From assembly GCA_933228895.1 (NCBI GenBank), contig OW121855.1, positions 43,910,698-43,974,697 on the forward strand: 64,000 nt of DNA, read 5' to 3'. Positions 10,575-21,439 of this stretch are shown here, one piece after another (positions within the stretch are counted from its first letter, which is position 1; the number at the start of each line of letters is the position of its first letter). The position numbers and the translations under genes were made by a program. The DNA comes from Platycnemis pennipes (Eukaryota > Arthropoda > Insecta > Odonata > Platycnemididae). The notes beneath the pieces are model-generated. The model was not told the DNA's origin, made no database searches, and was given only the letters and a program-made list of their open reading frames with translations.

Positions 10575-10745
10575 GGCTGTTTTATCCATTATTCACAAGA
10601 AAAAAGGTAGAGTGACATGCGGGTAGCCTGCATTCTCCAAACTCGTGCAAGCCAACAATATCAGAGTGGGGTAGTGTACTGCAGGTAACGAAGTTCGATT
10701 CTTATCGCCATTTAAAATTTTTCTTTCAGCCATGGAATCAAAAAT
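10575..10745 (-). repeat. Diverged interspersed repeat, copy 3
   Basis: On the minus strand it contains GATAAGAATCGAACTTCGTT, GAGAATGCAGGCTACCCGCA and TGTCACTCTACC. These correspond to the copies at 10985-12550 and 12640-13035. Together they form a diverged family, perhaps tRNA-derived because GTTCGATTC / GTTCAATCC is B-box-like. Confidence 0.45.
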
Positions 10746-10984
10746 TTTATCATCCTTAATTTCCAACACTTGTGTGTGGAAATGTGGATACTGACTTTTT
10801 TGTACTTAATATCGCTTAAACTAGATTTACAAATGCAACACTCAAAAATACATCAGAAAGTTAACGTATTGTTTCCACAGTTTTAATTCTGTAATAAAAT
10901 ATTTTTCCAATCGCTTTCACTAATGCCAAATTTTATTATTTTTGTTTACTTTGTTGACATATATCGACATGAAATTTCTGATAA

Positions 10985-12550
10985 TATACTTTTTTTAACT
11001 GCCTGCTTGCCTTACTCTAGGAATACAGCATGACAGTATTACTAGCCAGTGTTAAGGATCGAATGCAGAACACTAGCTCACATTTTTAAAAACTTCATCA
11101 TCATAGGTTCATGCAAGTCTGGCGAATGCAGGCGACCCACTTAACATTCTGTTTAATTTTTTTTCGCACATCTGGGCCTGTAAAGGGTTACTTTATTTCG
11201 CTCTAGTAGCGGAAAAAATCTTCATCTCATTTCGAGACCAGAGTTACAAATCCTCTCCTTGTCAGTATCTACCATACTGTAACGGCGGCGCTTCCCCCCT
11301 TCCCCTTTTCTTATGCGTTTAGTTTATAAGTAATGGCAAAGTGATTATGTGGTCCCGTGTTTCTTGTATTGTTTCTTAGTTATAGTTTATTTTTGTGCTT
11401 ACTGATGCCAGGGTTAATTGTTTGAGAACTGGTAGTGACTATTTGTTTTGTATTGTGCACGAGTAAAGTTGCCGCGTCGCGCTCAACCAAGAACTAGTTA
11501 AAGTTGGCGCTAGTTGCCAAAAATTTTGGCAACCGTGTGCGACAGCATATATGGTCAGGAGCTGATGAGACGGCACAGAGAAACGAAGGAGCTCTCAAGG
11601 GAGAAACACCTACCCTAAAAAAAAAAACTACGAGTTGGGAGTCGGCAGCAAACAATCGGCTGGTGCGGAGCAGGAGACCTGAACTTTGGCAGGATTCTCC
11701 CATCGGACCCCCTGCCTCAAGGAAGGACAAGGAAATTTGCATCGAGGTTCAACGCCGGCGCATCCTCGCACCTGGCTGGGAAGATTGCGTCTCCAGGCAC
11801 GCTCCGCACGCAGCTGCACTGAATAAGTACTGCCCGAACTCCACCGCCCGAACTCCACCACCCAGCTCCCCCCCTTTTTGACTTTGCTAACAGCAATCCT
11901 GTGTGGTTCCTTTCCCCAGTGAAGTGGCAAAAGTGACTTAATCACGTTCACTTTAGACCGAAAACCGAGGAAGACGACAGTTTTCGTTTTGCTCATTAAT
12001 ATTTAGCATTGCTCATTTGTGTAATTAATCTCCCGTCCATTGAAAGTGTAAAGATTAGAAGCAGGAGGACGAGGAGCTTATGTAGTTCAAGTATCTCATG
12101 TAAAAAAGTAGGTCTCAAAATTTCTCATCCATTTTCACCAATCATCCTATTCATCCCTCATTAGTCAGTAAGAGTGCATCCTGTGTTCCTTGCCATTGCT
12201 TATCGTATCATATCGCTAATAAATGTCTTCAGTTAAGTCCATCCATTTGCTGTCATTCCCACGCCAAATCACTTCCCCAACCCTCCTCCCTTTTAACCTC
12301 CTATCCATTCTTTTGTCCCTCAATTCACCCGCTACAACGCCGCTCTCGCCCCGAGGCTAAGAACTCATTACCCACCGAGCAACCGGATCGTTACAATACC
12401 TACAATCCATTTGTGGGGTGCATCGATCACTAAGCCTCAAAATGTCAAAATCTCCAATCCAGATCTGATTAACATGTGTCTTTGGATCAGATTTCAGTAG
12501 CAAATGAGATTAAAGATCCGTGGGTCTTGGGATTAGACTTGAGCATCCCT
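10985..12550 (+). repeat. Diverged interspersed repeat, copy 1 (split by solo LTR)
   Basis: The left part, to 11277, contains GAATGCAGGCGACCCAC and CTCTCCTTGTCAGTATCTACC. The right part, from 12396, contains GGGGTGCATCGATCACTA, TGTGTCTTTGGATC and AAAGATCCGTGGGTCTT. The uninterrupted copy at 12640-13035 has both parts joined (CTTGTCAATATCTACCACAT then GGGGCACTTCGATCGCTA), which defines the inserted segment. Confidence 0.6.
11278..12395 (+). mobile_element. Solo LTR (Gypsy-like), 1118 bp, 4-bp TSD
   Basis: It starts TGTAACGGCGGCG and ends CCGGATCGTTACA: a TG...CA element with short inverted ends TGTAACG/CGTTACA. It is flanked by ATAC on both sides (11274-11277 and 12396-12399). A poly(A) signal AATAAA lies near 12219, as expected inside an LTR. 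There is no second LTR, primer-binding site or internal coding region nearby, so it is a solo LTR left by recombination. The frame at 11504-11881 is probably fortuitous. Length, ends and a 4-bp duplication fit a Gypsy-type LTR; the superfamily is inferred. Confidence 0.75.
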
Positions 12551-12639
12551 AATTTTTTAATGATATATTCGTAAATCTAATTTAACCATTAGAAGTATAA
12601 AAAGGTGACTATTTAGATGTAAGGGTTTTAAATTGAATG

Positions 12640-13035
12640 ATAAAATTTTTGATAAAATAACTGAAAGAAAATATTAAACTGAGATAGGGATTGAACTTCC
12701 TTTAGGACATCCAGTCGATGTCATCTTGATTCTGGTGAATGTAGGCTACCTGCATGGCATTCTACGTTTTTTTTTCTCTCGATACCGTGGTAATGGGGAA
12801 AAAAGTTATATTTTTTATATTGCTTCTAATTGCACGGAAAACTTTTCATCAAATATCACGATCTGAATTACACAACCTATCCTTGTCAATATCTACCACA
12901 TCTACATTACATTCATGGGGCACTTCGATCGCTACGCCATGAAAATGTAAAATATATGATCTGGATCCGAATTCACCCTGTGTCTTTGGATCCGGATCCG
13001 AGTAAAATGAAAGATCCACGGATCTTTGGACGCAA
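12640..13035 (+). repeat. Diverged interspersed repeat, copy 2 (uninterrupted)
   Basis: It runs from the GATAGGGATTGAACTTCC block through GAATGTAGGCTACCTGCA, CTTGTCAATATCTACCA and GGATCCGAATTCACCCTG to GATCCACGGATCTTTGG. It is the reference copy for reading the two halves around the solo LTR. Confidence 0.55.
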
Positions 13036-15130
13036 CAGATCTGATCTGACCATCCATTGTATCAACAGTATCAGTATAAACTTTATGAGATCAATTCTCG
13101 ATACCAATACCAATCCACAAGAATCGGTGGTATCAAGAATGGACACATCCCTAGGTTAATGTTTATAATAATAAAAAAAGGGAACTTAAAAGTTACTTAA
13201 GCACTCTTCACTGAAAAAAAATTTAATTTGTTTCTTTCATTTTTTTCAAATTCTTTTGAAATGATATGTTCTACCTTATTTAATGGTAATAGTTTCTCAC
13301 TGCTGCAGTCTTCCGTACAAAAAAATCCCGCCTAAAGCATCCTGCACCTCTTTTTTAATTGTCACTGACATTCACTCTCACCATCACCCACTTCTTCCAT
13401 AATAAGATATATTGGTGACTCCCCTCCAATTTCTTCCTCCTTCTCCCACCATCATTCCCTCAATATGGGGTGCATGTGAGAAAGGCATTGTAAACATTTA
13501 TTAAGTCATCAAACTATGATTGAACATTAATTATTTTATTTATTGGCATACCACTCTGTTGGCTCATCCTCATGCATAATGTCTTCCTTGCTGCTGTCCC
13601 CCAAAAATCCAACAATCTTATAACAGTTCTCAATTACCTGCAACTTTAAATAAGTGCATGTAATACAGCCTGTGCACGACATGCATTATATTCCACAACC
13701 ACAGTTTTAAATCATTTTTCTCATTAACTGTTCACAACTTGATTCTTTCATTCAAAATCCATTCGATTCTTGGAAATTTTCAATTCCCATTCTTGCTGCT
13801 ACTTCTCTTGCCGCTGCTGTAGAATAGATCCAGATATGGGAATATTCTGGCTCTACCTTCCATCAACCAATCAAATATTTGCTCAACTAACTGTTCACTT
13901 TTCACTGCCCAAGATTTTTTATTTTTAACTCTCAATGTGGTGCTTCTTCAGTTTCTTTACATTAAAAAAAAATGGATATCAGGGTGGATGGTGGTATTTT
14001 AAATATCTAAGCAACGTCTATTTTCTGCTTCCCCTCATCAATGGATTGGAAAATTGCTAATTTAGTTTCATTTGTTTCCAGCTGCCTCATTTTTTTAAGA
14101 TTTGCCATGTCCATCGTGGGCCTAAAATTTATGATGTAATTCACTTTCGTGTGCATTTTTTACTGGGAAATATTAAAAAATTGACAAAAAATTATCAAAT
14201 TAAAGATAGGTAAGCACATTCATAATATTTATAAGGCCATCTAATAAATAAATGGTAATATCAATGCAGAAGTTAGGTATATTTCACAGACCAATGTCTT
14301 CAACTACAAAAATGTGACTCAAATAACAAATAATGTTGAATATCGGGGGACGGCAATAATTTTTTTAGAATGGTGGAGTTACAATTCGTGGTGAATATAC
14401 TCTGAAAAAACAGCAGACTGCTGTGAGGTACAAGCATGGAAATAAACTGAATACAAAACGGAATGGTCGCAATAATAACAAGATTTCATGGAGAATTGAC
14501 AATAAAATGAAGTCAGAATAGGCTAAATTCTCCTTAAAATATTATTTTAACCCTAAAATATTACACATGTTCAGATTCAGGTATAATAGCTGTGTCATTT
14601 GGCATTCTGGTACTGAGCATGAAAGAGTTCATCTGAGAGGTTTACGTCGATTTGCAAGTTCTATTTACACTTTTTACTATCATTTTCGCTAGCATAATAG
14701 CTGAATATTTTACTCCTTGGAGATAGCTGGTTCGTCATGGGGGTGTATTCTCAGTATGAAGTGTGGAGGTTTTTCGAAAATATAGAGGTATGATAAGAAG
14801 AGGTTTCTCCACATAACTGCACACAAATTTTGGCTGGACCTTGAAGATATTATGAAAAACAGAGGTTTATGAAATGAAGAGGTTCTCTAGGTAGAGGTTT
14901 TACTGTAATTAAAAACATTTTAATGAAAATCTGTTATGATGTTCTGAAAATGTTTCAGAATTTGTCGGTTACATTTAAAAATGAGAACTTAGGAACACTG
15001 CTGATGCCACTTGGGGATAATAGGTTGAAAGCAGGGGGTAAGGGGTATTTTAATATGATAAGAAGGATGGGAGGGGTTTAAACGGGGTAGTGCATGTATA
15101 CCACATGATGCCGATTCCAGATAGTGTTGC
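13036..15130. other. No gene seen
   Basis: About 2 kb of AT-rich DNA without a convincing ORF. Around 14770-14905 the motif AGAGGTTT recurs several times in a loose array. Nothing else stands out. Confidence 0.35.
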
Positions 15131-15711
15131 TTAAGGCCTGGTTACACGATACATTAACACGTACGAGTTAATGTGCGAATTCATGTCTATTTACATGTCT
15201 GAATAAATGAACGTTTGCGTAAACTAGAAGCATGAATGAGTGGTTACACGGTACATTCGTTCGCACAAGTTTTGACACATTTTCACGGAACGCAAGGCGA
15301 TTAGTTTTTTTTTCTTTACAATGCGCAAGTTTTAAAAGTGTAAACAGTATCATTAAATAGGAAGTAGACCGTACCCCTCCTGAAATTGCTTCCCTTTTTG
15401 TAGTTTTGTGTAGGACACCTGGTGGTAGAAAACGGAATATACCTATCCACTTGTTTGACTCGTGATTTTCGGTTTGTTTACGGTGTTTCTGCTTTTATTT
15501 TTGACCTCGCTTTCTTTGGACTTTGATTTTTACTCTCCTGATACTGACCCTGGCACCTCCTGGACTACCCGCTCTGATCGATTATTGACCTCGCACCTTC
15601 GTTTGGCCCTACTCTCCCGTTATTGACCTTGGCATCACCTGGACTACGAACTCGGAAATAATTTTGAAACTCAAGTTTGGGAGTCGATTTGAAATAAATT
15701 CAGTGAAGAAC

Positions 15712-17040
15712 ATGGATACAGACGAGGTAGCGACTGCAACTGTTGCAGTCATATCCATCATGATTGCGGCTGCAGCAATGAGTCATCAGAGTAGACGAGG
15801 GAGGAGGAGGAGATCCGTTTGGACCAGGGAATGGATTCGGAGGAGAGAGGAAGGTCGTGGGGTATTGGACATGGTGCAACGTGAGCTAGCAGCTGAGGAC
15901 CGTGATGCTTCAAGAAATTTTTTGAGGATGACAGAGGAGCAATTTTTCGAGAATCTCAGCATGGTCAGAAACGACATAGAAAAGCAGGACACTGGGATGA
16001 GAGAGTCGATATCTCCTGAAAAAAGGTAATGTCCTAAAGTTCGTGTTGGTGAAAAAGTAATGATTACTGAAATATTATGTCGTTGAACGTGGATTAAAGT
16101 AAAATTAATGGAATAAAATTAATGGTTCCAGGCTATCGCTAACCTTACGGTTCCTGGCTACCGGAGAGACTTACCGCTCCATGATGTATTCCACTAGAAT
16201 ACACCACAGTACCATAGGGGGGATTATTCCAGAGGTCTGCGAAAGCATTTACCGGAATCTAAAAGGAAAATACCTCAAGGTAATTATCTACTTATTTTTA
16301 CCCTTATGGGCATGATAATTTGCACACAAGGTCACTTTCTACGAAGTGTAAATGTTTCAGGTACCACAAACACGTAAGGAGTGGGAGGATATCGCCCAAG
16401 AGTTCGACTCTCGTTGGAACTTCCCAATGTGTCTCGGTGCAATGGACGGGAAGCACATAGCTTTCAGCCCACCGGCCAGCGCAGGATCTTTTTTTTTAAT
16501 TACAAAGGGAGTCACTCCATAGTACTGCTGGCAGTTGCTGATGCCAACTGTAAATTTATTTATGCTGACGTCGGCGTCAACGGGAGAGTTAGTGACGGTG
16601 GAGTGTTCCGCGAGAGTAAGTTGTCAACAGCAATTGCCCGGAACTCTCTCAACTTCCCACCCAATAAAAAACTGCCTAATGGACAGGTGGAAGTGCCATT
16701 TGTGTTTGTGGCCGATGACGCCTTCCCTCTTACTACCCGCATTTTAAAGCCCTACCCAAGTAGAGACCTCAATGAAGAGAAGAGGATGTTTAATTATAGA
16801 CTATCAAGGGCTAGGAGGGTAGTGGAGAATGCATTCGGGATTCTGAGCAACAGGTTTAGAGTTTTCCTGGACACAATTAATCTTAGCCCAGCGAAAGTTG
16901 ATATAATTGTACTTGCATCAGTTTCCCTCCATAATTACCTCTGCGAGAAAAATGGTGCAATGTACACAGGAATTCAGAGGATTGTTCATTACTGGAATTA
17001 CCGCAACAGGCTGGGAATAGACCAGCGAATTCTGCACTGA
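15712..17040 (+). pseudogene. Harbinger DDE transposase, three exons, 1-nt frameshift
   Basis: The enzyme would cut and rejoin transposon ends. Exon 1 (15712-16025) starts at an ATG and ends ...CCTGAAAAAAG|GTAATG. Exon 2 (16132-16279) follows TTCCAG and contains FLATGETYRSMMY. Exon 3 (16361-17040) follows TTTCAG and contains the acidic triad: CLGAMDGKHI (D1), FVADDAFPL (D2) and RARRVVENAFGIL (E). Intron phases agree. The frame shifts by one nucleotide at a run of nine T (16489-16497), just after ASAG and before FNYKGSHS, so the gene is broken unless the run is an assembly error. Otherwise about 380 residues, normal for the family. Its upstream region is the inverted partner of that of the MADF gene. 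Confidence 0.85.
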
Positions 17041-17159
17041 CCGTAAGGGACGAGTTCAAGAGTTATTTCAGCACTAATCAATTATAAGACCTGAAAATAA
17101 ATATTTTGAAATAAAATTTAAGGATTTATTCGTCATGGTCATGAAAGACCTTATTTATT

Positions 17160-18193
17160 TCAAACGTAATCTTTTTTTTCCACAATGTTGCGGAGCTTGC
17201 TGGTCACTAATTTACCGAAGATTGTCTCCGTATCCTCCACAACCCCAATCTACTTAGACAAATTACCAAGAGCATGCGAAGCGCTTTTCATTACGCTGGA
17301 TGCGTCTTCCAAAGGGTTCACCTTCCTCTTCTTGCCCAATCCAGAAGGCCCAGGGGTTGGTGGCGTCTCACTGGCGCCCGCAAATGGTGGAGCACTGGCT
17401 GACCGCGCCTCTTCCTCCACGAAGACAATGTCCATGACGGAGGCGTCAGGGGTAATTGCACATTCCAACTCCCCGTCTTCGAAGACTGGAATGTCGTCTT
17501 CGAGAGCTGGCCCTTCCGATAGGAAAGATGACAACAATATGATATTCTATGCTTAATTACTGGCGCCTTTGGATTACCACCACTGTTAAACATCAATCAA
17601 GCGTAGGATGCGTTAACATACCTCTGCTACATCATCCATAATGCATGTACTCGACCTCGGCGAAGTGTATTCGTCAAGGAAGGTCATATCATGGTAATAA
17701 TAAAGCACCGGTGTGTATATCTGAAATGATGAACATACCATTGTCACTTCATTTTTCTGTTTAGGTTTATGTGAAATAATAATAAATTTCATGTTATGTA
17801 TTTACCGTGTCTACCCCTGCCCCACTCTTTTTGGACTTGGCCACCTTCCTCTTCTCGGAAAAGTAGTTTGTCCTCATAGAGTACCACTTTTTTTTAATAT
17901 CAATTTTGGTGGTGCCAGGTCTGCAATAGAATAAGAAATGAAATTGTTCTCCATGAAATGAGTCTTTCACTTAAATCACTTCACAGTAAATGTATTAGTA
18001 CAATACATACAGAGAAGGATACAATAAAAAACACTTATCATTCCTACCTTATCGGTTTTATTTCCTCCGCTATCTCCAGCATCCCTACCAATCTCTTCCC
18101 TTTATTTTTATACAGGGAATTTCGGGGGTCAAACAGGTATGGCCTCTCGCTGACCAGGTATAGTCTTTCCACTTCTCCCTTGGTCCAAGCCAT
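17160..18193 (-). pseudogene. Harbinger-associated MADF-domain protein gene, four exons, one nonsense codon
   Basis: This is the DNA-binding partner that autonomous Harbingers encode next to the transposase. Exon 1 (18193-18048) starts MAWTKGEVERLYLVSERPYL. Exon 2 (17920-17806) has IDIKKKWYSMRTNYF and KSKKSGAG. Exon 3 (17720-17622) has YTPVLYYYHDMTFLDEY. Exon 4 runs from 17546 and carries LEDDIPVFEDGE and GLGKKRKVNP, a basic, NLS-like stretch. Splice sites are GT..AG and phases match (146, 115 and 99 nt). Exons 1-3 form the MADF domain. A TAG at 17252-17250 precedes VVEDTETIFGKLVTSKLRN, which stays open to a TGA at 17160, so I read the TAG as a late nonsense mutation. Confidence 0.75.
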
Positions 18194-18339
18194 AGTTGGT
18201 GGTGATGCCGAGTTCGTAGTCCAGGTGATGCCAAGGTCAATAACGGGAGAGTAGGGCCAAATGAAGGTGCGAGGTCAATAACACAGGTCTACAAAAAAAT
18301 TTTTTTAAAAGTTGTTTGAAATTTGATAACTGACTTTTA

Positions 18340-19535
18340 TGTACTAAGCCTGTCGCCGTTCGTTTTAAAAATCTCATTGACAACTTGGGTATGGAATTTC
18401 CCAAGATATATCCAACGGAAAATTTTAAATATCCTCCATGGGAGCATCCCCAGACGCAATGCTTGGTAAATTACTTGGGCTTCAAAACTAATATCACTCC
18501 AAGCGAACTACGAGTCAGAGCACTGGAGGCAATAAACAATTTCGAGACGCACGGAAAAATTTATACCAATAGCTCCAAAAATGATTCCGCATGTGGATGC
18601 GCCTATGTATCACCAGACGTAGGCTCAGCGTCCTTCAAGTTACACCCGTGGTGCACTATCTACACGGCGGAGTTATTCGCGATCAAAGTTGCGCTGGACG
18701 CCATAATAGCAAGGAATAAACAATTTCTGATTTGCTCCGACTCCAAAAGTGTGATTCAAGCCATTCGTAGTGGCTGTCCAACTCATCCCTTGCTCCAAAA
18801 CATTCTATCCGCCATCATGTCGCTTGACACCAAAGGAGTAATTGTTAGGTTTCTCTGGATTCCAGGCCACATTGGTGTTCACGGGAACGAAGCAGCGGAC
18901 GCATTGGCAAAAGAAGCCCTCAATAGGGAAGAAATTAATTCAGCAACTATCCCGTATCAGGACCTAAAACTACACTTAAAGAATATATTCCTCGCCATTT
19001 GGAACACGACATGGCGCAACACAATATCGAATAAGTTGCGCCACATAAAAGATAACACACGAGCCTGGAAGCCTTCGATCCGGGACAACAGACGAGAGGA
19101 GGTAATAGTCACAAGGCTCAGAATCGGACATACAGGCTTGACTCACTCTTTCCTCTTCTCTATGGAGAAGGAACCTCCAATATGCACAGACTGTGATTCC
19201 ATTTTGACGGTAAAACATATACTGGCAGACTGCACGAAGTACCAAGATATCCGGAACCGTCTCAAAATGTCTGGAGAACTAAAAACTATTTTGGGTGATA
19301 ACCCAAAGGAAATTGACAAAGTCCTAACGTTCCTCCGCGAAACCAATCTCATCACAAATATATGACCAGATTTTCCCCTTTTATACGTTACACACATGAT
19401 ATACTGTGTATAGACAGACCTATAATAGCAAATGAATGAATTTTTTTGTTATAAGTAATATTCAGGTATAAGCATACGAAGGTGCGGTATGACCTAAGTT
19501 GTCGATGCACCTTAAACCAAAACTACCTACCTACC
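18340..19535 (+). mobile_element. 5'-truncated I-clade LINE with RNase H, 7-bp TSD
   Basis: This copy keeps the C-terminal part of ORF2 (open from about 18346 to the TGA at 19365). It shows YTNSSKNDSACGC (RNase H; the first aspartate of YTDGS is N here), YTAELFAIKVAL, LICSDSKSVIQ, FLWIPGHIGVHGNEAADALA and a C-terminal cysteine/histidine motif CTDCDSILTVKHILADC. It is related to, but not the same family as, the intact element at 44452-50214. The 3' UTR ends in CTACCTACCTACC. ACTTTTA flanks it (18333-18339 and 19536-19542). Truncation at the 5' end is normal for target-primed reverse transcription. Confidence 0.85.
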
Positions 19536-19542
19536 ACTTTTA

Positions 19543-20473
19543 AATCACCCCAGAGTGTCCATTTGTGGTCTGAATAGCAGAGTTTGGTTAAAACCAGTTC
19601 AAGGTTTTCGTAACATTCTTTTAAGTGAACCGAGTGTCGAACCGGCATAGAAGCATTCTTATTGCCATTGTGTAGAAGTACTGCTTTAAGGCTTCTTTTT
19701 GAAGAATCAATAAAAAGACTCCACTCATCAGGAGCATATTCTATTTTGAAATGTGCCATAAGTCCAGGAACATCACTGCAAAACACCAGGTCACCTTCTT
19801 GAGAGAAGAAAGATACAAACTCCTTTTCCCTCGATCGATACCAAGAAAAGGATGTACCCGGAGCCAACATACAATCTTTCAATCTAGATCCGAAAACCTC
19901 TGCCGAGTCTTTAGGAAGGCCTAGGTCTCTAACTAAATCATTCAGTTCAGATTGTGAGAATGGAATGGGATCGGTTGTGCCAGGATCATAGCAATCACTG
20001 TCTTCTTCACTATCACCTTGCTGAGCCAATGGCTCGTGATTATCTAAAATATCATCCAAAGAATCTGGAGGAGAGGGTATAGGTATTTCAGGTCCATGAG
20101 GAACAGGGCGAATGGCTGATTGAATGTTAGGGTAAGAAATATCCTTTTTGTTTTTCAAATTGAAACCTTGTACGTTGCAAGAACAAAAATAGCAGTCATC
20201 ACTATGATTTTTGGGCTCCCTCCAAACCATTGGTATTCCAAAACGTAAGGACTGCTTTTTACGTTGAAACCATTGCCTCAGTTCTTCAACACACACTGAA
20301 CAAACTTTGTGTGGGGCCCAAGGCTTATCTTGATCACCTAACTTTATACCAAAATAGGCAAAATATACCTTTTCAACAAAATCGGAAATGTTTCTTTGTT
20401 GCTTTTTAATGGTATAGTTACCACAAATGTAGCAGAAGCAATCTGGTGAGTTTATACATCCTCTGGTAGCCAT
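19543..20473 (-). pseudogene. N-terminal half of a DNA-transposon transposase (zinc-binding FCYICGNY type)
   Basis: The start codon is at 20473 (MATRGCINSPDCFCYICGNY). Cysteine pairs (CYICGNY, CSVCVEEL, CYFCSC) form a zinc-binding N-terminus, followed by an acidic linker, SQSELNDLVRDLGLPKDSAE, then DEWSLFIDSSKRSLKAVLLH and WTLWGDLKV; the two aspartates are candidate catalytic residues. I know this family as widely repeated uncharacterised proteins in insects, cnidarians and fish. The frame ends at the LINE junction. When the LINE and one TSD are removed, GDLKV joins directly to the 3' flank and TIR, so the C-terminal half was already deleted before the LINE landed. Confidence 0.7.
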
Positions 20474-21439
20474 TGTCCATAAAACAACTTCACAACACAA
20501 GAAAACAGTCACTACTTTAAAGCACTAGTAACAACAACAGGAGAACAGCACATAGTGAAGAGGGACTGTGAACTGAAGGACAATAGCAGAAGCTCACTGC
20601 TTGGTGATGGAGGGGGAAGGGGCAGCGCGACAGACAGGCACTGACATGAAAGATACTCAGTGAGTCAGTAAGTGGATGGAGGAGGGGGGAGGGCAAGGAC
20701 AAGCACTGACATGAAAATACTGCTGGTTTCTCCTAATTACTCTTTATTTTACGTATAACTCACCTAGTATAAAAATGGCTATGTAACTGAAAATGCCTCA
20801 TAGTTTTTTGTAATACTTTTTAAAAGTACTTTAGGCTAAATAACAGTTTATGTAGATCCTCAAAACCAAAATTCAAACTCACTAGAGTACTGAAATATGC
20901 ATAAAAATATCTAAAAAAACTATAACTAGAGAAGCAGTTTGTGAAATAACTGTACGTGATGGAATTTTTTCACTATTTTTTCCTAAATCAGCGTTGAAAA
21001 CACTATAAAAATCACCTATTAAATTTGAAACAATTTTTATGTCGCAGACCTGTGTAATCGATCAGAGCGGGTAGTCCAGGAGGTGCCAGGGTCAGTATCA
21101 GGAGAGTAAAAATCAAAGTCCGAAGAAAGCAAGGTCAAAAATAAAAGCCGAATCCACGTAAACAAACCGAACCACACGAGTCAAACAATTGAGTTAGCAC
21201 GCGAAGCAATGTTCGTTTCCGTGTTCTGCCTCCAGATGTCCCTGAATCACGAAAATGTACGAATGCATGAACCAAATAGAACGGGTTCTATTTTCTGTTC
21301 ACGCATTCATTCATTTATACATTTTGGTGTGGTTACACAGTGCATTTTCGCATTCATTCTCGCGTTCATTCATTTACACATTAACTCGTATGGGTAACGT
21401 GTAACCAGGCCTTTAGCCTCTCCCACCCAATTCCTATCC

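Larger units (their letters stand above)
18282..21054. mobile_element. Second DNA transposon nested in the Harbinger (CACAGGTCT ends, TAA TSD)
   Basis: The left end is CACAGGTCTAC and the right end GCAGACCTGTG, flanked by TAA (18279-18281 and 21055-21057). The empty site is certain, because the inverted Harbinger end at about 15580-15600 reads through it (GATCGATTATTGACCTCGC). It carries the N-terminal half of a transposase on the minus strand and a LINE at 18340-19535. CAC- termini and a 3-bp duplication suggest the CACTA/Mirage/Chapaev assemblage, but this is a tentative assignment. Confidence 0.75.
15134..21412 (+). mobile_element. PIF/Harbinger DNA transposon (6279 bp, host of two nested insertions)
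   Basis: The ends are AGGCCTGGTTACACG and CGTGTAACCAGGCCT, flanked by the 3-bp target duplication TTA (15131-15133 and 21413-21415), typical of PIF/Harbinger. Beyond the short TIR, about 450-500 bp of each end are inverted copies of one another (15134-15640 against 21412-21058 plus 18278-18195, for example CTTTGGACTTTGATTTTTAC). The element carries the usual two divergent genes: a DDE transposase on plus and a MADF-domain partner on minus. Removing the inserted 18282-21054 element and its TSD leaves about 3.5 kb. Confidence 0.9.

Noticed and set aside
11504..11881. 125-codon plus-strand open frame and overlapping minus-strand frame
   Set aside because: It lies inside the solo LTR, where coding sequence is not expected; no recognisable motif; both strands are open because of local GC content.
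19523..20512. Reading the FCYICGNY protein as a host ZAD-type zinc-finger transcription factor
   Set aside because: The cysteine spacing differs, no C2H2 array follows, the protein family is highly repeated, and it sits between TIRs with a target duplication.
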